Of a stretch of 64,000 bases of DNA, positions 54,756 through 63,871 are shown piece after piece. Location of the stretch: positions 3,177,001 to 3,241,000 of the forward strand of contig NZ_CP022548.1 in NCBI RefSeq assembly GCF_002776575.1. Reading direction: 5' to 3'. This DNA comes from Sphingorhabdus sp. YGSMI21. GTDB lineage: Bacteria > Pseudomonadota > Alphaproteobacteria > Sphingomonadales > Sphingomonadaceae. Position 1 is the first letter of the stretch; the number at the start of each line of letters is the position of its first letter. The notes under the pieces are model-generated. The model had not been told where the DNA came from. It saw only the letters and a program-made list of their open reading frames with translations, and did not search any database. The position numbers and the translations under genes are program-made.

Positions 54756-55532
54756 ATGAATTTAATCTCTGCACAAACGCCTAATCCATCTGCTGAGTCG
54801 ATGATCCACAGCCTGCAGGACTGGTGGTCGCTGGCCGGCGTCGAGCTGGATTATGCTGATCAGCCGGCGGCGCTTTTGGCCGAGGAAAAGCCTGCTCCGG
54901 TGACCCAGGCGCCACCGCCGGCAACCGTTACGGAACGCAAGCCGGAAGCAGCAAAAATCCCGGTGAACAACGAACCGCTGCCAGCCACCTATCCGGAATT
55001 TATCGACTGGTTGGCCACGGGCGACGGCCTGATCGAAGCCGGCTGGTCACGGGAAAGAGTGTCTCCGCAAGGGGACATCGAACCGGAAGTCATGGTCGTT
55101 TCGGCGCTCCCGGAAAAAAACCGCAATGGCGAGGCGCAGCTGTTCAATACCGAGAACCGGCAGCTGCTGGAGAAGATGCTAGCGGCAATCGGCTGCGATT
55201 CGGATCGAACCTATCTTGCCAATATCGCCGTGTCTCTTTCCTATGACGGCCGCATAGACGAGCAATATTGGCCAACGCTCAAAACACGGCTGCTGCATCA
55301 TGTCGGCCTGGTCCGTCCGAAACGCATCATCTGTTTCGGCGACCTGGCGGCGAAGATCCTGTTCGGACAGGATTTGCTGACCGCGCGCAAAAATAAGCAA
55401 TTTATTAACCATAGTTCCTCACAAACAGAAGCGATCGTGACATTTCACCCGCGGATCCTGATCGAGCGGCCATTGTTCAAGGCCGAAGCGTGGAAGGATC
55501 TGCAAATGCTGACAAGGATTTCTGCCTCGTGA
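54756..55532 (+). CDS. uracil-DNA glycosylase-superfamily protein with degenerate active site
   Basis: A protein of up to 258 residues whose C-terminal half has the family-4 UDG fold order. The first motif normally reads GEAPG; here VMVVSALPEKN stands in its place. Only the later FHPRILIERPLFKAEAWKDL segment keeps the His-Pro motif. The cysteines needed for the family-4 iron-sulfur cluster are missing, because only two Cys occur (IGCDSD, IICFGD). It may be inactive or act differently. The first 75 residues are low-complexity and Pro/Ala-rich. ATG 54756 is the first start; ATG 54801 is also possible. Its stop overlaps the next start (GTGA). Confidence 0.8.
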   Translation: MNLISAQTPNPSAESMIHSLQDWWSLAGVELDYADQPAALLAEEKPAPVTQAPPPATVTERKPEAAKIPVNNEPLPATYPEFIDWLATGDGLIEAGWSRERVSPQGDIEPEVMVVSALPEKNRNGEAQLFNTENRQLLEKMLAAIGCDSDRTYLANIAVSLSYDGRIDEQYWPTLKTRLLHHVGLVRPKRIICFGDLAAKILFGQDLLTARKNKQFINHSSSQTEAIVTFHPRILIERPLFKAEAWKDLQMLTRISAS

Positions 55533-57271
55533 AACTGAAATTTGCACTGACCGCTTCGCTCCTCACCCTCGTTGCAACGCCCGCGCTCGCCGATGACGGA
55601 GCGGTTCTTTACAACAGCGCTTCGGTTGCCAAATATGTGCCCTCGCAGCTCAAGCAGCAGCAGTCCGAACATTATCGCGCCCTGTTTTCGGCGATGAGCA
55701 GCAATCACTGGGACGTGGCGAAAAACCTGATGGACAGCGCGCCGACCGGCCCGCTGAAGCCTATCGCGCAAGCCGAATATTTTCTGGCCGCCAACAGTCC
55801 GCGGGCAGAACTCGGCCCCTTGCTGACTTTGGTCAACGAAGCACCGCAGATCCCGCAGGCCGCCCAACTGGGTCGGCTGGCACAGAAACGCGGCGCACAA
55901 TTGCTGCCCGACCTGCCCCAGCGCCGCAATCTGTCCTGGATTCCCGGTTCTCCGATCCGCTCGAAACCCAAGGATGTGAACTCCGACAGCGCGGCCAATG
56001 GCGTGCGCGGGCAGATCATCGATTTCATCAAGAATGACAATCCGCAGGGCGCGGAAGCGCTGCTGAACGCCAACGCCGGCCAGATGTCGTCCGAAGGGCG
56101 GACGGAACTGGAGCAGCGGGTGGCCTGGTCCTATTATATCGAGAATGACGACGCATCCGCACTGCGGCTCGCCCGGCAGGCGCTGAACGGCTCCGGCGAA
56201 TGGGTCGGCCACGCGAACTGGGTGGCCGGACTGGCGGCCTGGCGACTGAATGACTGCCGCTCGGCAAGCAGCGCCTTCGAACAGGTTGGCCGGTCGGCGA
56301 CCAATGTCGACCTGCAGGCTGCCGGTCTCTACTGGAGCGCCCGATCGGATCTGAAATGCGGTCAGCCCGAACGCGTGCAGGGCAAGCTGCAGGCCGCGGC
56401 CCGTTTCGATGACAGTTTTTACGGCATGCTTGCAGCGCAGACGCTTGGCATGGAGCCGGGCAAATCCGAACAGGGTGAGTCTTTCGAGAAATCGGACTGG
56501 CGCGCGCTGGAACGGCACGAAAATGTCCGGGCTGCCATCGCTCTGGTGGAAATCGGCGAAGAGCAGTTGGCCGACGAGGTGCTCCGGCACCAGGCGACGA
56601 TCGGCGACAGCGGCGACCACCCTGCCCTGATCAAGCTGGCACGGGAGCTGGATCTGCCCCGCACCCAGCTCTGGCTCGCCCATAATGCGCCGCGCGGCAT
56701 GAAGCCCGATGTCCAGGCCCGTTATCCGGCGCCAAAATGGAAACCCGATGGTGGCTGGCGCGTCGATCCGGCATTGGTCTATGCCCATACATTGCAGGAA
56801 TCCGCGTTTCGCAGCAAGGTAGTGAGCCCCGCCAACGCCATCGGCCTGATGCAGGTCCGTCCCGGAACCGCCGGCGATATCGCCCGGGCCAATGGCCTGA
56901 ATTTCAGCGAATCCGACCTCTACCGGCCCTCGACCAATCTCGAATATGGCCAGTCCTATCTCGAATATCTCGGCAAATCATCGATAACCGGCGGCAAGCT
57001 GCCGAAGATCGCGGCGGCCTATAATGCCGGCCCCGGTGCGGTCCAGCGCTGGAACAGCGAAATAAAGGACAATGACGATCCGCTGCTGTTCATGGAAAGC
57101 ATTCCCTATGTCGAGACCCGCGGCTATGTCTCGATCATATTGCGCAACTACTGGATGTACGAGAAGCAGGCCGGCGTCCGGTCGGACAGCGCCCGCGCCC
57201 TGTCGCAAAACCACTGGCCGCAATTCCCCGGCAACCCGGACCGGCGCCGGACCCAGTTCACTGCCCGCTGA
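55529..57271 (+). CDS. soluble lytic murein transglycosylase
   Basis: A 580-residue exported enzyme cleaving peptidoglycan glycan strands. The signal peptide KLKFALTASLLTLVATPALA is followed by a long alpha-helical superhelix. The C-terminal SLT domain contains the catalytic Glu in YAHTLQESAFRSKVVS, then NAIGLMQVRPGTAGDIA and KIAAAYNAGPGAVQRW. GTG 55529 overlaps the upstream stop (GTGA) and is preferred over the frame's 55490. A strong terminator follows at 57289. Confidence 0.92.
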   Translation: MKLKFALTASLLTLVATPALADDGAVLYNSASVAKYVPSQLKQQQSEHYRALFSAMSSNHWDVAKNLMDSAPTGPLKPIAQAEYFLAANSPRAELGPLLTLVNEAPQIPQAAQLGRLAQKRGAQLLPDLPQRRNLSWIPGSPIRSKPKDVNSDSAANGVRGQIIDFIKNDNPQGAEALLNANAGQMSSEGRTELEQRVAWSYYIENDDASALRLARQALNGSGEWVGHANWVAGLAAWRLNDCRSASSAFEQVGRSATNVDLQAAGLYWSARSDLKCGQPERVQGKLQAAARFDDSFYGMLAAQTLGMEPGKSEQGESFEKSDWRALERHENVRAAIALVEIGEEQLADEVLRHQATIGDSGDHPALIKLARELDLPRTQLWLAHNAPRGMKPDVQARYPAPKWKPDGGWRVDPALVYAHTLQESAFRSKVVSPANAIGLMQVRPGTAGDIARANGLNFSESDLYRPSTNLEYGQSYLEYLGKSSITGGKLPKIAAAYNAGPGAVQRWNSEIKDNDDPLLFMESIPYVETRGYVSIILRNYWMYEKQAGVRSDSARALSQNHWPQFPGNPDRRRTQFTAR

Positions 57272-57288
57272 GAATATTTCCAGACATT

Positions 57289-57328
57289 AAAAAGCCGGGC
57301 CATGCATTGCGCATGGCCCGGCTTTTTT
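57289..57328. terminator. strong bidirectional intrinsic terminator
   Basis: A 17-bp perfect stem (57289-57305 with 57311-57327, core GCCGGGCCATGC) with a 5-base loop is flanked by A-tract and T-tract. It lies between the convergent transglycosylase and ahcY genes and can end both. Confidence 0.9.
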
Positions 57329-57347
57329 GTTCGGAATATCCTGTCGC

Positions 57348-58748
57348 CTAGTAGCGATAATGGTCCGGCTTGAACGGGCCTTCGACCGGAACGCCGATAT
57401 AATCGGCCTGGTCCTTGCTCAGCTTGTCCAGTTTCACGCCCAGTTTCGCGAGATGCAGTTCTGCGACTTTCTCGTCGAGATGCTTCGGCAGAACATAGAC
57501 ATCGTTTTCATATTGTTCCGGACGCACCCACAGTTCGATCTGTGCCAGCACCTGGTTGGTGAAGCTGGCTGACATGACAAAGCTCGGGTGCCCGGTTGCG
57601 CAGCCCAGGTTCACCAGACGGCCCTGCGCCAGAACGATCAGCTTCTTGCCATCCGCAAATTCGACTTCGTCGACCTGCGGCTTGATTTCGGTCCACTTCA
57701 TGTTTTTCAGACCGCTGATCTGGATCTCGCTGTCAAAATGACCGATATTGCAGACGATCGCCCGGTCCTTCATGGCGCGCATGTGATCAACGGTGATGAC
57801 GTCCTTGTTGCCGGTCGTGGTAACAAAAATATCGCCCCGTTTGGTGCCTTCTTCCATGGTCACGACTTCAAAGCCTTCCATGGCTGCCTGCAGCGCGCAG
57901 ATCGGATCGATTTCGGTCACGAGAACTCGCGCGCCGCCGTTGCGGAGCGACTGGGCCGAGCCTTTGCCGACATCACCGAAACCGGCGACAACAGCAACCT
58001 TGCCGGCCAGCATGACGTCGGTGGCGCGACGGATCGCGTCGACCAGCGACTCTTTACAACCATAGAGATTGTCGAACTTGGACTTGGTAACGCTGTCGTT
58101 GACGTTGATCGCCGGGAAAGGCAGCTTGCCGATCTTGGCCAGTTCATAGAGGCGGTGAACGCCGGTGGTGGTCTCTTCCGAAACGCCCTTGATCGCTTCA
58201 ACCGTGCGGGTCAGATAGCCGGGACGTTCAGCAAGAAAGCGTGTCAGGGTCGCGACAAAGACTTCTTCTTCTTCATTTTCCGGCTTGAACAATTCTTCAC
58301 CGGCTTCCACCCGCGCGCCCCAAAGCGCGAACATGGTGGCATCGCCGCCATCATCGAGGATCAGGTTGCAGGTCTGGTCGGTGCCCCAGTCGAAGATGCG
58401 TTCGACATAGGCCCAATATTCTTCGAGTGTTTCGCCCTTGATTGCGAAGACGGGGGTTCCGCCCGCGGCGATCGCAGCTGCGGCATGATCCTGGGTGGAG
58501 AAAATATTGCAGGACGCCCAGCGCACTTCCGCGCCCAGTTCCAGCAATGTTTCGATCAGCACGGCGGTCTGGATGGTCATGTGCAGCGAACCGGTGATCC
58601 GCGCGCCCTTCAGCGGCTTTTCAGCGCCGAATTCCTCGCGCAAGGCCATCAGGCCCGGCATTTCGGTTTCGGCTATTTCAATTTCCTTCCGACCGAAATC
58701 GGCGAGGGAAATATCCTTGATGATATAATCCTGGGTTGCGGTGGCCAC
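57348..58748 (-). CDS. ahcY: adenosylhomocysteinase
   Basis: A 466-residue NAD-dependent enzyme hydrolysing S-adenosylhomocysteine to adenosine and homocysteine. It has [37 protein letters not shown], the NAD loop [16 protein letters not shown] near residue 255, and the C-terminal DHYRY. GTG 58748 was chosen because AAGGAG stands 7 bases before it; the frame runs on to 58802. A near-perfect 26-base palindrome lies upstream at 58835-58860. Confidence 0.96.
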   Translation of the reverse strand: MATATQDYIIKDISLADFGRKEIEIAETEMPGLMALREEFGAEKPLKGARITGSLHMTIQTAVLIETLLELGAEVRWASCNIFSTQDHAAAAIAAGGTPVFAIKGETLEEYWAYVERIFDWGTDQTCNLILDDGGDATMFALWGARVEAGEELFKPENEEEEVFVATLTRFLAERPGYLTRTVEAIKGVSEETTTGVHRLYELAKIGKLPFPAINVNDSVTKSKFDNLYGCKESLVDAIRRATDVMLAGKVAVVAGFGDVGKGSAQSLRNGGARVLVTEIDPICALQAAMEGFEVVTMEEGTKRGDIFVTTTGNKDVITVDHMRAMKDRAIVCNIGHFDSEIQISGLKNMKWTEIKPQVDEVEFADGKKLIVLAQGRLVNLGCATGHPSFVMSASFTNQVLAQIELWVRPEQYENDVYVLPKHLDEKVAELHLAKLGVKLDKLSKDQADYIGVPVEGPFKPDHYRY

Positions 58749-58834
58749 GTCATGTCTCCTTGAAAAACGAAATGCCGCACGGGTAATCCGGTGCGACAAC
58801 ATGGCTTTTCAATAGAGGCTCGCGTCCGTGGAAG

Positions 58835-58860
58835 CAAATATAAAGATGTCTTTATATTTG
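58835..58860 (-). promoter_or_regulatory. palindromic operator upstream of ahcY
   Basis: CAAATATAAAGA and TCTTTATATTTG flank a 2-base centre, making a 26-base inverted repeat about 90 bases before the ahcY start. AT-rich AAAGA-TCTTT palindromes are typical of ArsR-family regulators. SahR, an ArsR-family protein, controls S-adenosylhomocysteine metabolism in proteobacteria. The pairing with SahR is inference. Confidence 0.5.
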
Positions 58861-58905
58861 ATATTTTGTGAGCCTGTTATGCCGCAGGCCGTAACAATCA
58901 ACCGG

Positions 58906-59466
58906 TCAGGCGCTGCCGAAACCGCTCGACAGCTTGGTCGGGTCGATGCCCAGAGCATCCCATGCCATCAGCCATTTGTCGCCGGAGCGGCGCTCGTAGA
59001 GCCAGTCGGGCGATCCCTCGGCAATGGTCCAGCCATTTTGCGTCAATTCGCTTTCCAGCTGCCCTTCACCCCAGCCGGAATAGCCGAGCGCGATAATCCA
59101 TTGTTCAGGGCCGCGTCCCTGGGCGATGGCATTCAGCATGTCGACCGAGCTGCTGAGCCCCCAGCGGTCTCCCACCTGCATCGTGTCCGACATGTTGATA
59201 TCGAGACTGTGCAGGATGAAACCGCGCTGGGTCTCCACCGGACCGCCGAGAAAAACGTCGCAATCGGGCGCTTCGGTCGTATCGATATCGAACTGCCGGA
59301 GAATATCGTGAAAACGGATGCCCTCCATCGTCTCGCCGATATTGATGCCCAGAGCGCCGTTTTCATCATGCGAACAGATGGCTACCACCGAACGGGAAAA
59401 GCGGGGATCGGCCATTCCGGGCGTGGCGAGGAGAAACTGACCGGAGAAAAAGACGGGATCATTCAT
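58906..59466 (-). CDS. YqgE/AlgH family protein (DUF179)
   Basis: A 186-residue protein with FLLATPGMADPRFSRSVVAI at its start, DENGALGINIGETMEGIRF, FLGGPVETQRGFILH and ALGYSGWGEGQLESEL, all standard YqgE motifs. The biochemical role of the family is unknown. ATG 59466 was chosen; the frame continues to 59508. It is divergent from a peroxiredoxin gene. Confidence 0.92.
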   Translation of the reverse strand: MNDPVFFSGQFLLATPGMADPRFSRSVVAICSHDENGALGINIGETMEGIRFHDILRQFDIDTTEAPDCDVFLGGPVETQRGFILHSLDINMSDTMQVGDRWGLSSSVDMLNAIAQGRGPEQWIIALGYSGWGEGQLESELTQNGWTIAEGSPDWLYERRSGDKWLMAWDALGIDPTKLSSGFGSA

Positions 59467-59621
59467 GGGGACCAGCATAGCGTCGCAAATATGAACTTCC
59501 CATGGCAAATGTCACAAGTCCCATTGCTGGTCGTTTTGCCAGCTTGCATTTTCATCCCTCTGTCACCACTATCAACTGCAGAGGCATGCGTTCTCAGCCC
59601 GATCAAAACCAGGAGCAAGAT

Positions 59622-60098
59622 ATGATTAACAAAGGCGACAAGATTCCCGAAGTAAAACTGGTCAAGGCGACCGCCGACGGTCCGCAGCAAGTCAGTTCCA
59701 GCGAATATTTTGCCGGCAAGAAAGTGGCGCTATTTTCCGTACCCGGCGCGTTCACGCCGACCTGTTCTGCCAAGCATCTTCCCGGCTATGTCGAGAAGGC
59801 GGCCGATTTGAAAGCCAAGGGCGTTGACGAGATTGCCTGCACCGCTGTCAATGACGCCTTCGTGATGGGCGCATGGAATGACGCAGCCGGTTCGGACGAT
59901 GTGACCATGCTCGCCGACGGCAATGGCGATTTCGCCCAGGCGGTTGGCCTGACCATGGACGGATCCGGTTTCGGTCTGGGCCAGCGCGGCCAGCGCTTCT
60001 CGATGATCGTCAATGACGGCGTTGTCGAAGAACTGAACGTCGAGGCACCGGGCGACTTCAAGGTCAGCACAGCGGAATATATGCTCGATCAGCTATGA
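59622..60098 (+). CDS. peroxiredoxin (Prx5/thiol peroxidase type)
   Basis: A 158-residue atypical peroxiredoxin reducing hydroperoxides. The peroxidatic Cys is in VPGAFTPTCSAKHLPGYV near residue 48. Other motifs are DEIACTAVNDAFVMGAW and FGLGQRGQRFSMIVNDGVV. ATG 59622 has AGGAGCAAGAT before it, so the longer frame from 59502 is rejected. Its stop overlaps the convergent amidohydrolase stop by 6 bases. Confidence 0.94.
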   Translation: MINKGDKIPEVKLVKATADGPQQVSSSEYFAGKKVALFSVPGAFTPTCSAKHLPGYVEKAADLKAKGVDEIACTAVNDAFVMGAWNDAAGSDDVTMLADGNGDFAQAVGLTMDGSGFGLGQRGQRFSMIVNDGVVEELNVEAPGDFKVSTAEYMLDQL

Positions 60099-61451
60099 TT
60101 CGGGCGTCTCGGGATTGACAGCATAACCCTCCTTGATCCGCATCTCGATAGCGCGGATCGCCTGAATATCTTCAAGGGGGTTGCGCTGCAAAACCAGAAA
60201 ACTGGCTTCGCAGCCAGCATCGAAACAGGCGATTTTTCTTTCGGGAAAAATCGCCTGTGCCGTTTGTGCCGTGGCCAGGTCCAGAATTTCGGCATTGGTA
60301 AAGGTGTGGCTCGCGGCTCGTGCCACCAGCCCGTCGATTATCGTCGAACCATAAGCATTGGATCCAATGGCCAGAGGCGCGCCGGATTCGCGCAACATAT
60401 CGATATTGCGATCCTCCATCGCGACGGTCCATTCAGGCCGTTCCTTTGCCCATTCCGAGGTGATCAACGTTGTGACCATATTCGCGCTGGCCGCGCTCTG
60501 GGCGTCGGCTGCGTCAATCAGACATTCCTCGTCGCTATCCGGGGGCGAGCGGTAGATACCTTCGGCAACCGCCGCCTGGTAACAGGGAATGTGCGAGAGG
60601 ATGGCGGCTCCGGCCTCCACCGCAAGCCGGAAATCTGCCACCGATGAAGCCGCGATCAGCAGTCGCAAATCGGCGGCGCGCGCCTTGTCCGCAATCGCAG
60701 CAAGCAAAGCGGGGTTCAGCCCGCCCCCGGCCCAGCTGTCGCCCCGGTCTTCGCCAAAACGTTCGCTATTGCGCAGATAGATTTTGATCACGTCGGGCCG
60801 CGTGGCTGCAATCAACGGCCATTTCGCATCGATATCGGACGCATCCTCGATAATATAATAGGCGTTGTCCGCCTGTTTCCGGCTGGCACGAATGGCTGGC
60901 TGGTTGGCAACCTGCTGCTCGAAGCTGTAAAACCGCAAGGCATAGGCTTCGTAGATTTCGGCCGGATGGCTGTCGAGGCCGGTAATGCCCCCCAGGGCAG
61001 TCAAAACATCGACATTCTGCGGACCGGAAAATTCAGACCTGATCTTTGCAACCGACCGGGCGGGCGCCGTGGCGGTCAGCGCATAAAATATGCCGTCTTG
61101 CAGAAATTGCGCGCGCTGGGCCGGAAAACCAAAGCTGCCGTCAAAGGCATGGGTGTGCGCATCGGCAAATGGCGGGATCAGATAGCGACCTTCTAGGTCG
61201 ATGATCCGGTTAGCCGGTCCTGCGGAAGGCTCGACAAACCGGCCTCCCTTCACGAAAAGCGGATCGGAACGAAACCGCGTGCCGTCGAACCAATGTGCGT
61301 TGCGCAGTTCCGTGATCTGGTCTTCGTCGAAATGCCAATCGGCCAGGGCAACCGGTTCATCGGTCGCTACCCTCGCCTGTCCCTCAACCGGCGACGGGAA
61401 GGCCGCCCATAACAGGGCGGCCACACACATCAGACTGGTCTTACCATCCAC
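60093..61451 (-). CDS. exported amidohydrolase-superfamily protein
   Basis: A 452-residue exported metal-dependent hydrolase of the imidazolonepropionase-like group. The signal peptide is SLMCVAALLWAAFPSPVEG. The first metal motif is PPFADAHTHAFDG near residue 94, and ILSHIPCYQ is a later His. Where the group usually has GTD, the sequence reads AIGSNAYGS, so a metal-ligand Asp appears to be Asn. The substrate is unknown. GTG 61451 (ATG 61430 also possible) overlaps the upstream M2 peptidase stop by 11 bases. Confidence 0.85.
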   Translation of the reverse strand: MDGKTSLMCVAALLWAAFPSPVEGQARVATDEPVALADWHFDEDQITELRNAHWFDGTRFRSDPLFVKGGRFVEPSAGPANRIIDLEGRYLIPPFADAHTHAFDGSFGFPAQRAQFLQDGIFYALTATAPARSVAKIRSEFSGPQNVDVLTALGGITGLDSHPAEIYEAYALRFYSFEQQVANQPAIRASRKQADNAYYIIEDASDIDAKWPLIAATRPDVIKIYLRNSERFGEDRGDSWAGGGLNPALLAAIADKARAADLRLLIAASSVADFRLAVEAGAAILSHIPCYQAAVAEGIYRSPPDSDEECLIDAADAQSAASANMVTTLITSEWAKERPEWTVAMEDRNIDMLRESGAPLAIGSNAYGSTIIDGLVARAASHTFTNAEILDLATAQTAQAIFPERKIACFDAGCEASFLVLQRNPLEDIQAIRAIEMRIKEGYAVNPETPES

Positions 61452-63279
61452 AGGCCTTGCCTCGGTTCTCCTCTTTCAGCCAGTCCATCAGTGGCGCGAA
61501 ATAGCTGATCATGGCCGAGCCGTCCATTTCCCGCGTTCCGGTAAAGGCTTCCAGCGCATCGGGCCAGGGCTTGGATGCACCCATTTCCAGCATTGCGTTC
61601 AGCTTCGCGCCGACCTGTTCGTTGCCATAGAAGGAACAGCGGTGCAGCGGCCCTTTCCATCCGGCTTCGTCACAGGCAGCCTTGTAGAACTGGAACTGCA
61701 GGATCCGGGCGAGGAAATAGCGCGAATAAGGCGTGTTGCCCGGAATGTGATATTTTGCGCCCGGATCGAAGGCGTCGGCGGGCCGGTCAACCGGTGGCGC
61801 AATGCCCTGATAGTCCAGCTTCAATCCATGCCAGGCGCTCGTATAGTCATCCGGCTGGATGCTGCCCTCGAATACGCCCCAGCGCCATTTATCGACCAGA
61901 AGGCCGAACGGGAGGAAAGCAACCTTGTCCATTGCCTGACGCAACAGCAAGCCGATATCCTTGTCCGCGCTCGGTACCTTGTCAGCGTCGAGCAGTCCGA
62001 CCTGGACCAGATATTCCGGTGTGATCGACAGCGCGATCGCGTCGCCGATGGCTTCGTGGAAACCGTCATTGGCACCGTCGAGATGCAGGTAGCTCTGCTT
62101 GTTATAGGCGCGCTGGTAATAATTATGGCCAAGCTCGTGGTGGATGGTGGTGAAGTCATCGCCATTGACCTTGATGCACATCTTGATGCGGATATCGTCC
62201 TTGTTGTCGATATCCCAGGCGCTGGCGTGGCAAACGACTTCGCGATCCGCCGGTTTGGTGAACAGCGACCGCTGCCAGAATGTCTCGGGTAGCGGTTCGA
62301 AACCGAGTGAGGAGAAAAAGCCTTCACCCGCCTTGACCATCTTCATCGCGTCATAATCATTGGCGACCAGCAATTCGGTCGTGTCATAGCCGATATCGCC
62401 GGCCCCTTCCGGCGCCACGACATCATAGATATTGCCCCATTCCTGCGCCCACATATTGCCGAGCAGATCGGCGCGGATCGGACCGGTCTCGGGCTGGACT
62501 TCATCGCCATATTTTTCGTTGAGCTTGTCGCGGGTGTAGCAGTGCAGCTGGTCATAGAGCGGCTTGACCTGCGCCCAGAGCTTGTCGGTCAGCTTGGCAA
62601 AGTCATCGGCCGGCATATCATAACCGGACCGCCACATCGCGCCAACATCGGCAAAACCGAGTTCGCGGGCACCTTCATTGGCGATTTCCACCATGCGGGC
62701 ATAATCATCCTTCATCGGCGCGCCGACATTGGTGTGCCAGCTTTCCCACATTTCAGACAGTTCATCGGGATTGCGATTGGTACCCATCGCCGCTTCGATG
62801 TCCGAACCGTTGATTTCCTTGCCGTTGAGCGTGCCCTTGCCCTTGCCGTAAGCCGAGTTCAGCTTGGTGGCGATCTCGTTCAGCTCCGTCGAAGCGCCCT
62901 CTGTAGTCGGAGCCGGAAGCACGATCCCGCCGCGCAACTTGTCCAGCTTTCGTCGGGTGACAGCATCCAGTCCCTGGACATTGTTGAACTTGGCCGCTTC
63001 AAGCGCGGCGTTGACCGACATCGTAGTGCCTTCTGCGCCGACCTTGGCCGCCAGAGCGTCGGTATCATCGGTAATGAAGTTCGAATTGATCCAGTAAATG
63101 CGCGCAGCATCGACGGAAAAATCGAACAGCTTCTGCTCGGTTTCGGCGACAAATTGCTGTGCATCGGCCGCTGTCGGAGCAGCCGTTTCCTCCATCACGT
63201 CATTTTCATGGTCTTTTGCCAGGGCTGGGGTGGCCAGTGCCATGGTGGCGATTGCGACGATCGAAGCGGCGGTTTTCAT
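61441..63279 (-). CDS. M2 family metallopeptidase (ACE-like)
   Basis: A 612-residue exported peptidyl-dipeptidase-like zinc protease. The signal peptide is MKTAASIVAIATMALATPALA. The zinc motif HHELGHNYYQRAY (HExxH) is near residue 376, and the third ligand is in FHEAIGDAIALS about 25 residues later. Its length and motifs match bacterial angiotensin-converting-enzyme homologues. It probably releases dipeptides from periplasmic peptides. It is followed directly by the amidohydrolase gene. Confidence 0.94.
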   Translation of the reverse strand: MKTAASIVAIATMALATPALAKDHENDVMEETAAPTAADAQQFVAETEQKLFDFSVDAARIYWINSNFITDDTDALAAKVGAEGTTMSVNAALEAAKFNNVQGLDAVTRRKLDKLRGGIVLPAPTTEGASTELNEIATKLNSAYGKGKGTLNGKEINGSDIEAAMGTNRNPDELSEMWESWHTNVGAPMKDDYARMVEIANEGARELGFADVGAMWRSGYDMPADDFAKLTDKLWAQVKPLYDQLHCYTRDKLNEKYGDEVQPETGPIRADLLGNMWAQEWGNIYDVVAPEGAGDIGYDTTELLVANDYDAMKMVKAGEGFFSSLGFEPLPETFWQRSLFTKPADREVVCHASAWDIDNKDDIRIKMCIKVNGDDFTTIHHELGHNYYQRAYNKQSYLHLDGANDGFHEAIGDAIALSITPEYLVQVGLLDADKVPSADKDIGLLLRQAMDKVAFLPFGLLVDKWRWGVFEGSIQPDDYTSAWHGLKLDYQGIAPPVDRPADAFDPGAKYHIPGNTPYSRYFLARILQFQFYKAACDEAGWKGPLHRCSFYGNEQVGAKLNAMLEMGASKPWPDALEAFTGTREMDGSAMISYFAPLMDWLKEENRGKACGW

Positions 63280-63335
63280 AGATGGATCCTCAACTGATTT
63301 GATATGGTAGAAATTGAAACTTTATCGCCCGCCGG

Positions 63336-63863
63336 TCAAGCCCGTGTTTCGCTCCATCGCCAGATAAGCGCGGCGATCATCGCGACCGTGCCGACAATCC
63401 AGCTTGCCACCTTTACCGGTTTTGCCAGAGCCGCCGTCCCGGCGAGAATGTCGCTGCCCTGTTCGTTGACCAGCTGGATCAGCTGGCACACGGTTTCGAT
63501 ATAGTCGGTCAGGCCAAAGACAAAATAGCTGAGCACGCAGAGCAGGCCGACTTTCTTGAGCGTCGGCGAATTGGCCCGCTGCCAGATCAGCCGCCCGCCG
63601 ATGATGCCACCCGACATATAGAGAGTGATGAAGACCAGATCCGCGATCATGCCCCAGCGCGCCATCGCCAGCGCCCCGGCTGATGCCCAGCTTTCCTGGA
63701 TCGCATTCACCCGTTCCGCTGTCGCTGCGCTCTGGTGATCGAGTATCCCATTCGGCGCGACAAGCGTTTCAAGCGCGCCGTTCGAGAGGATGAGATAGCC
63801 GAAAAGCGCCAGACCGCCGCCCCAGAATATCCAGAAATTACGCCAGTTATACAATTTCGACAT
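63336..63863 (-). CDS. integral membrane protein of unknown function
   Basis: A 175-residue protein with about four predicted membrane segments (FWIFWGGGLALFGYLIL, MIADLVFITLYMSGGII, LLCVLSYFVFGLTDYI and VASWIVGTVAMIAALIW). I do not recognise a named family. ATG 63863 is preceded by GGAGGGACG, and the hydrolase gene upstream ends 8 bases before it, so the two are probably one transcript. Confidence 0.78.
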   Translation of the reverse strand: MSKLYNWRNFWIFWGGGLALFGYLILSNGALETLVAPNGILDHQSAATAERVNAIQESWASAGALAMARWGMIADLVFITLYMSGGIIGGRLIWQRANSPTLKKVGLLCVLSYFVFGLTDYIETVCQLIQLVNEQGSDILAGTAALAKPVKVASWIVGTVAMIAALIWRWSETRA

Positions 63864-63871
63864 CGTCCCTC

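Noticed and set aside
58749..58905. An S-adenosylhomocysteine riboswitch before ahcY
   Set aside because: The region is dominated by a DNA-type palindrome, and the conserved pairing expected for an SAH riboswitch could not be drawn.
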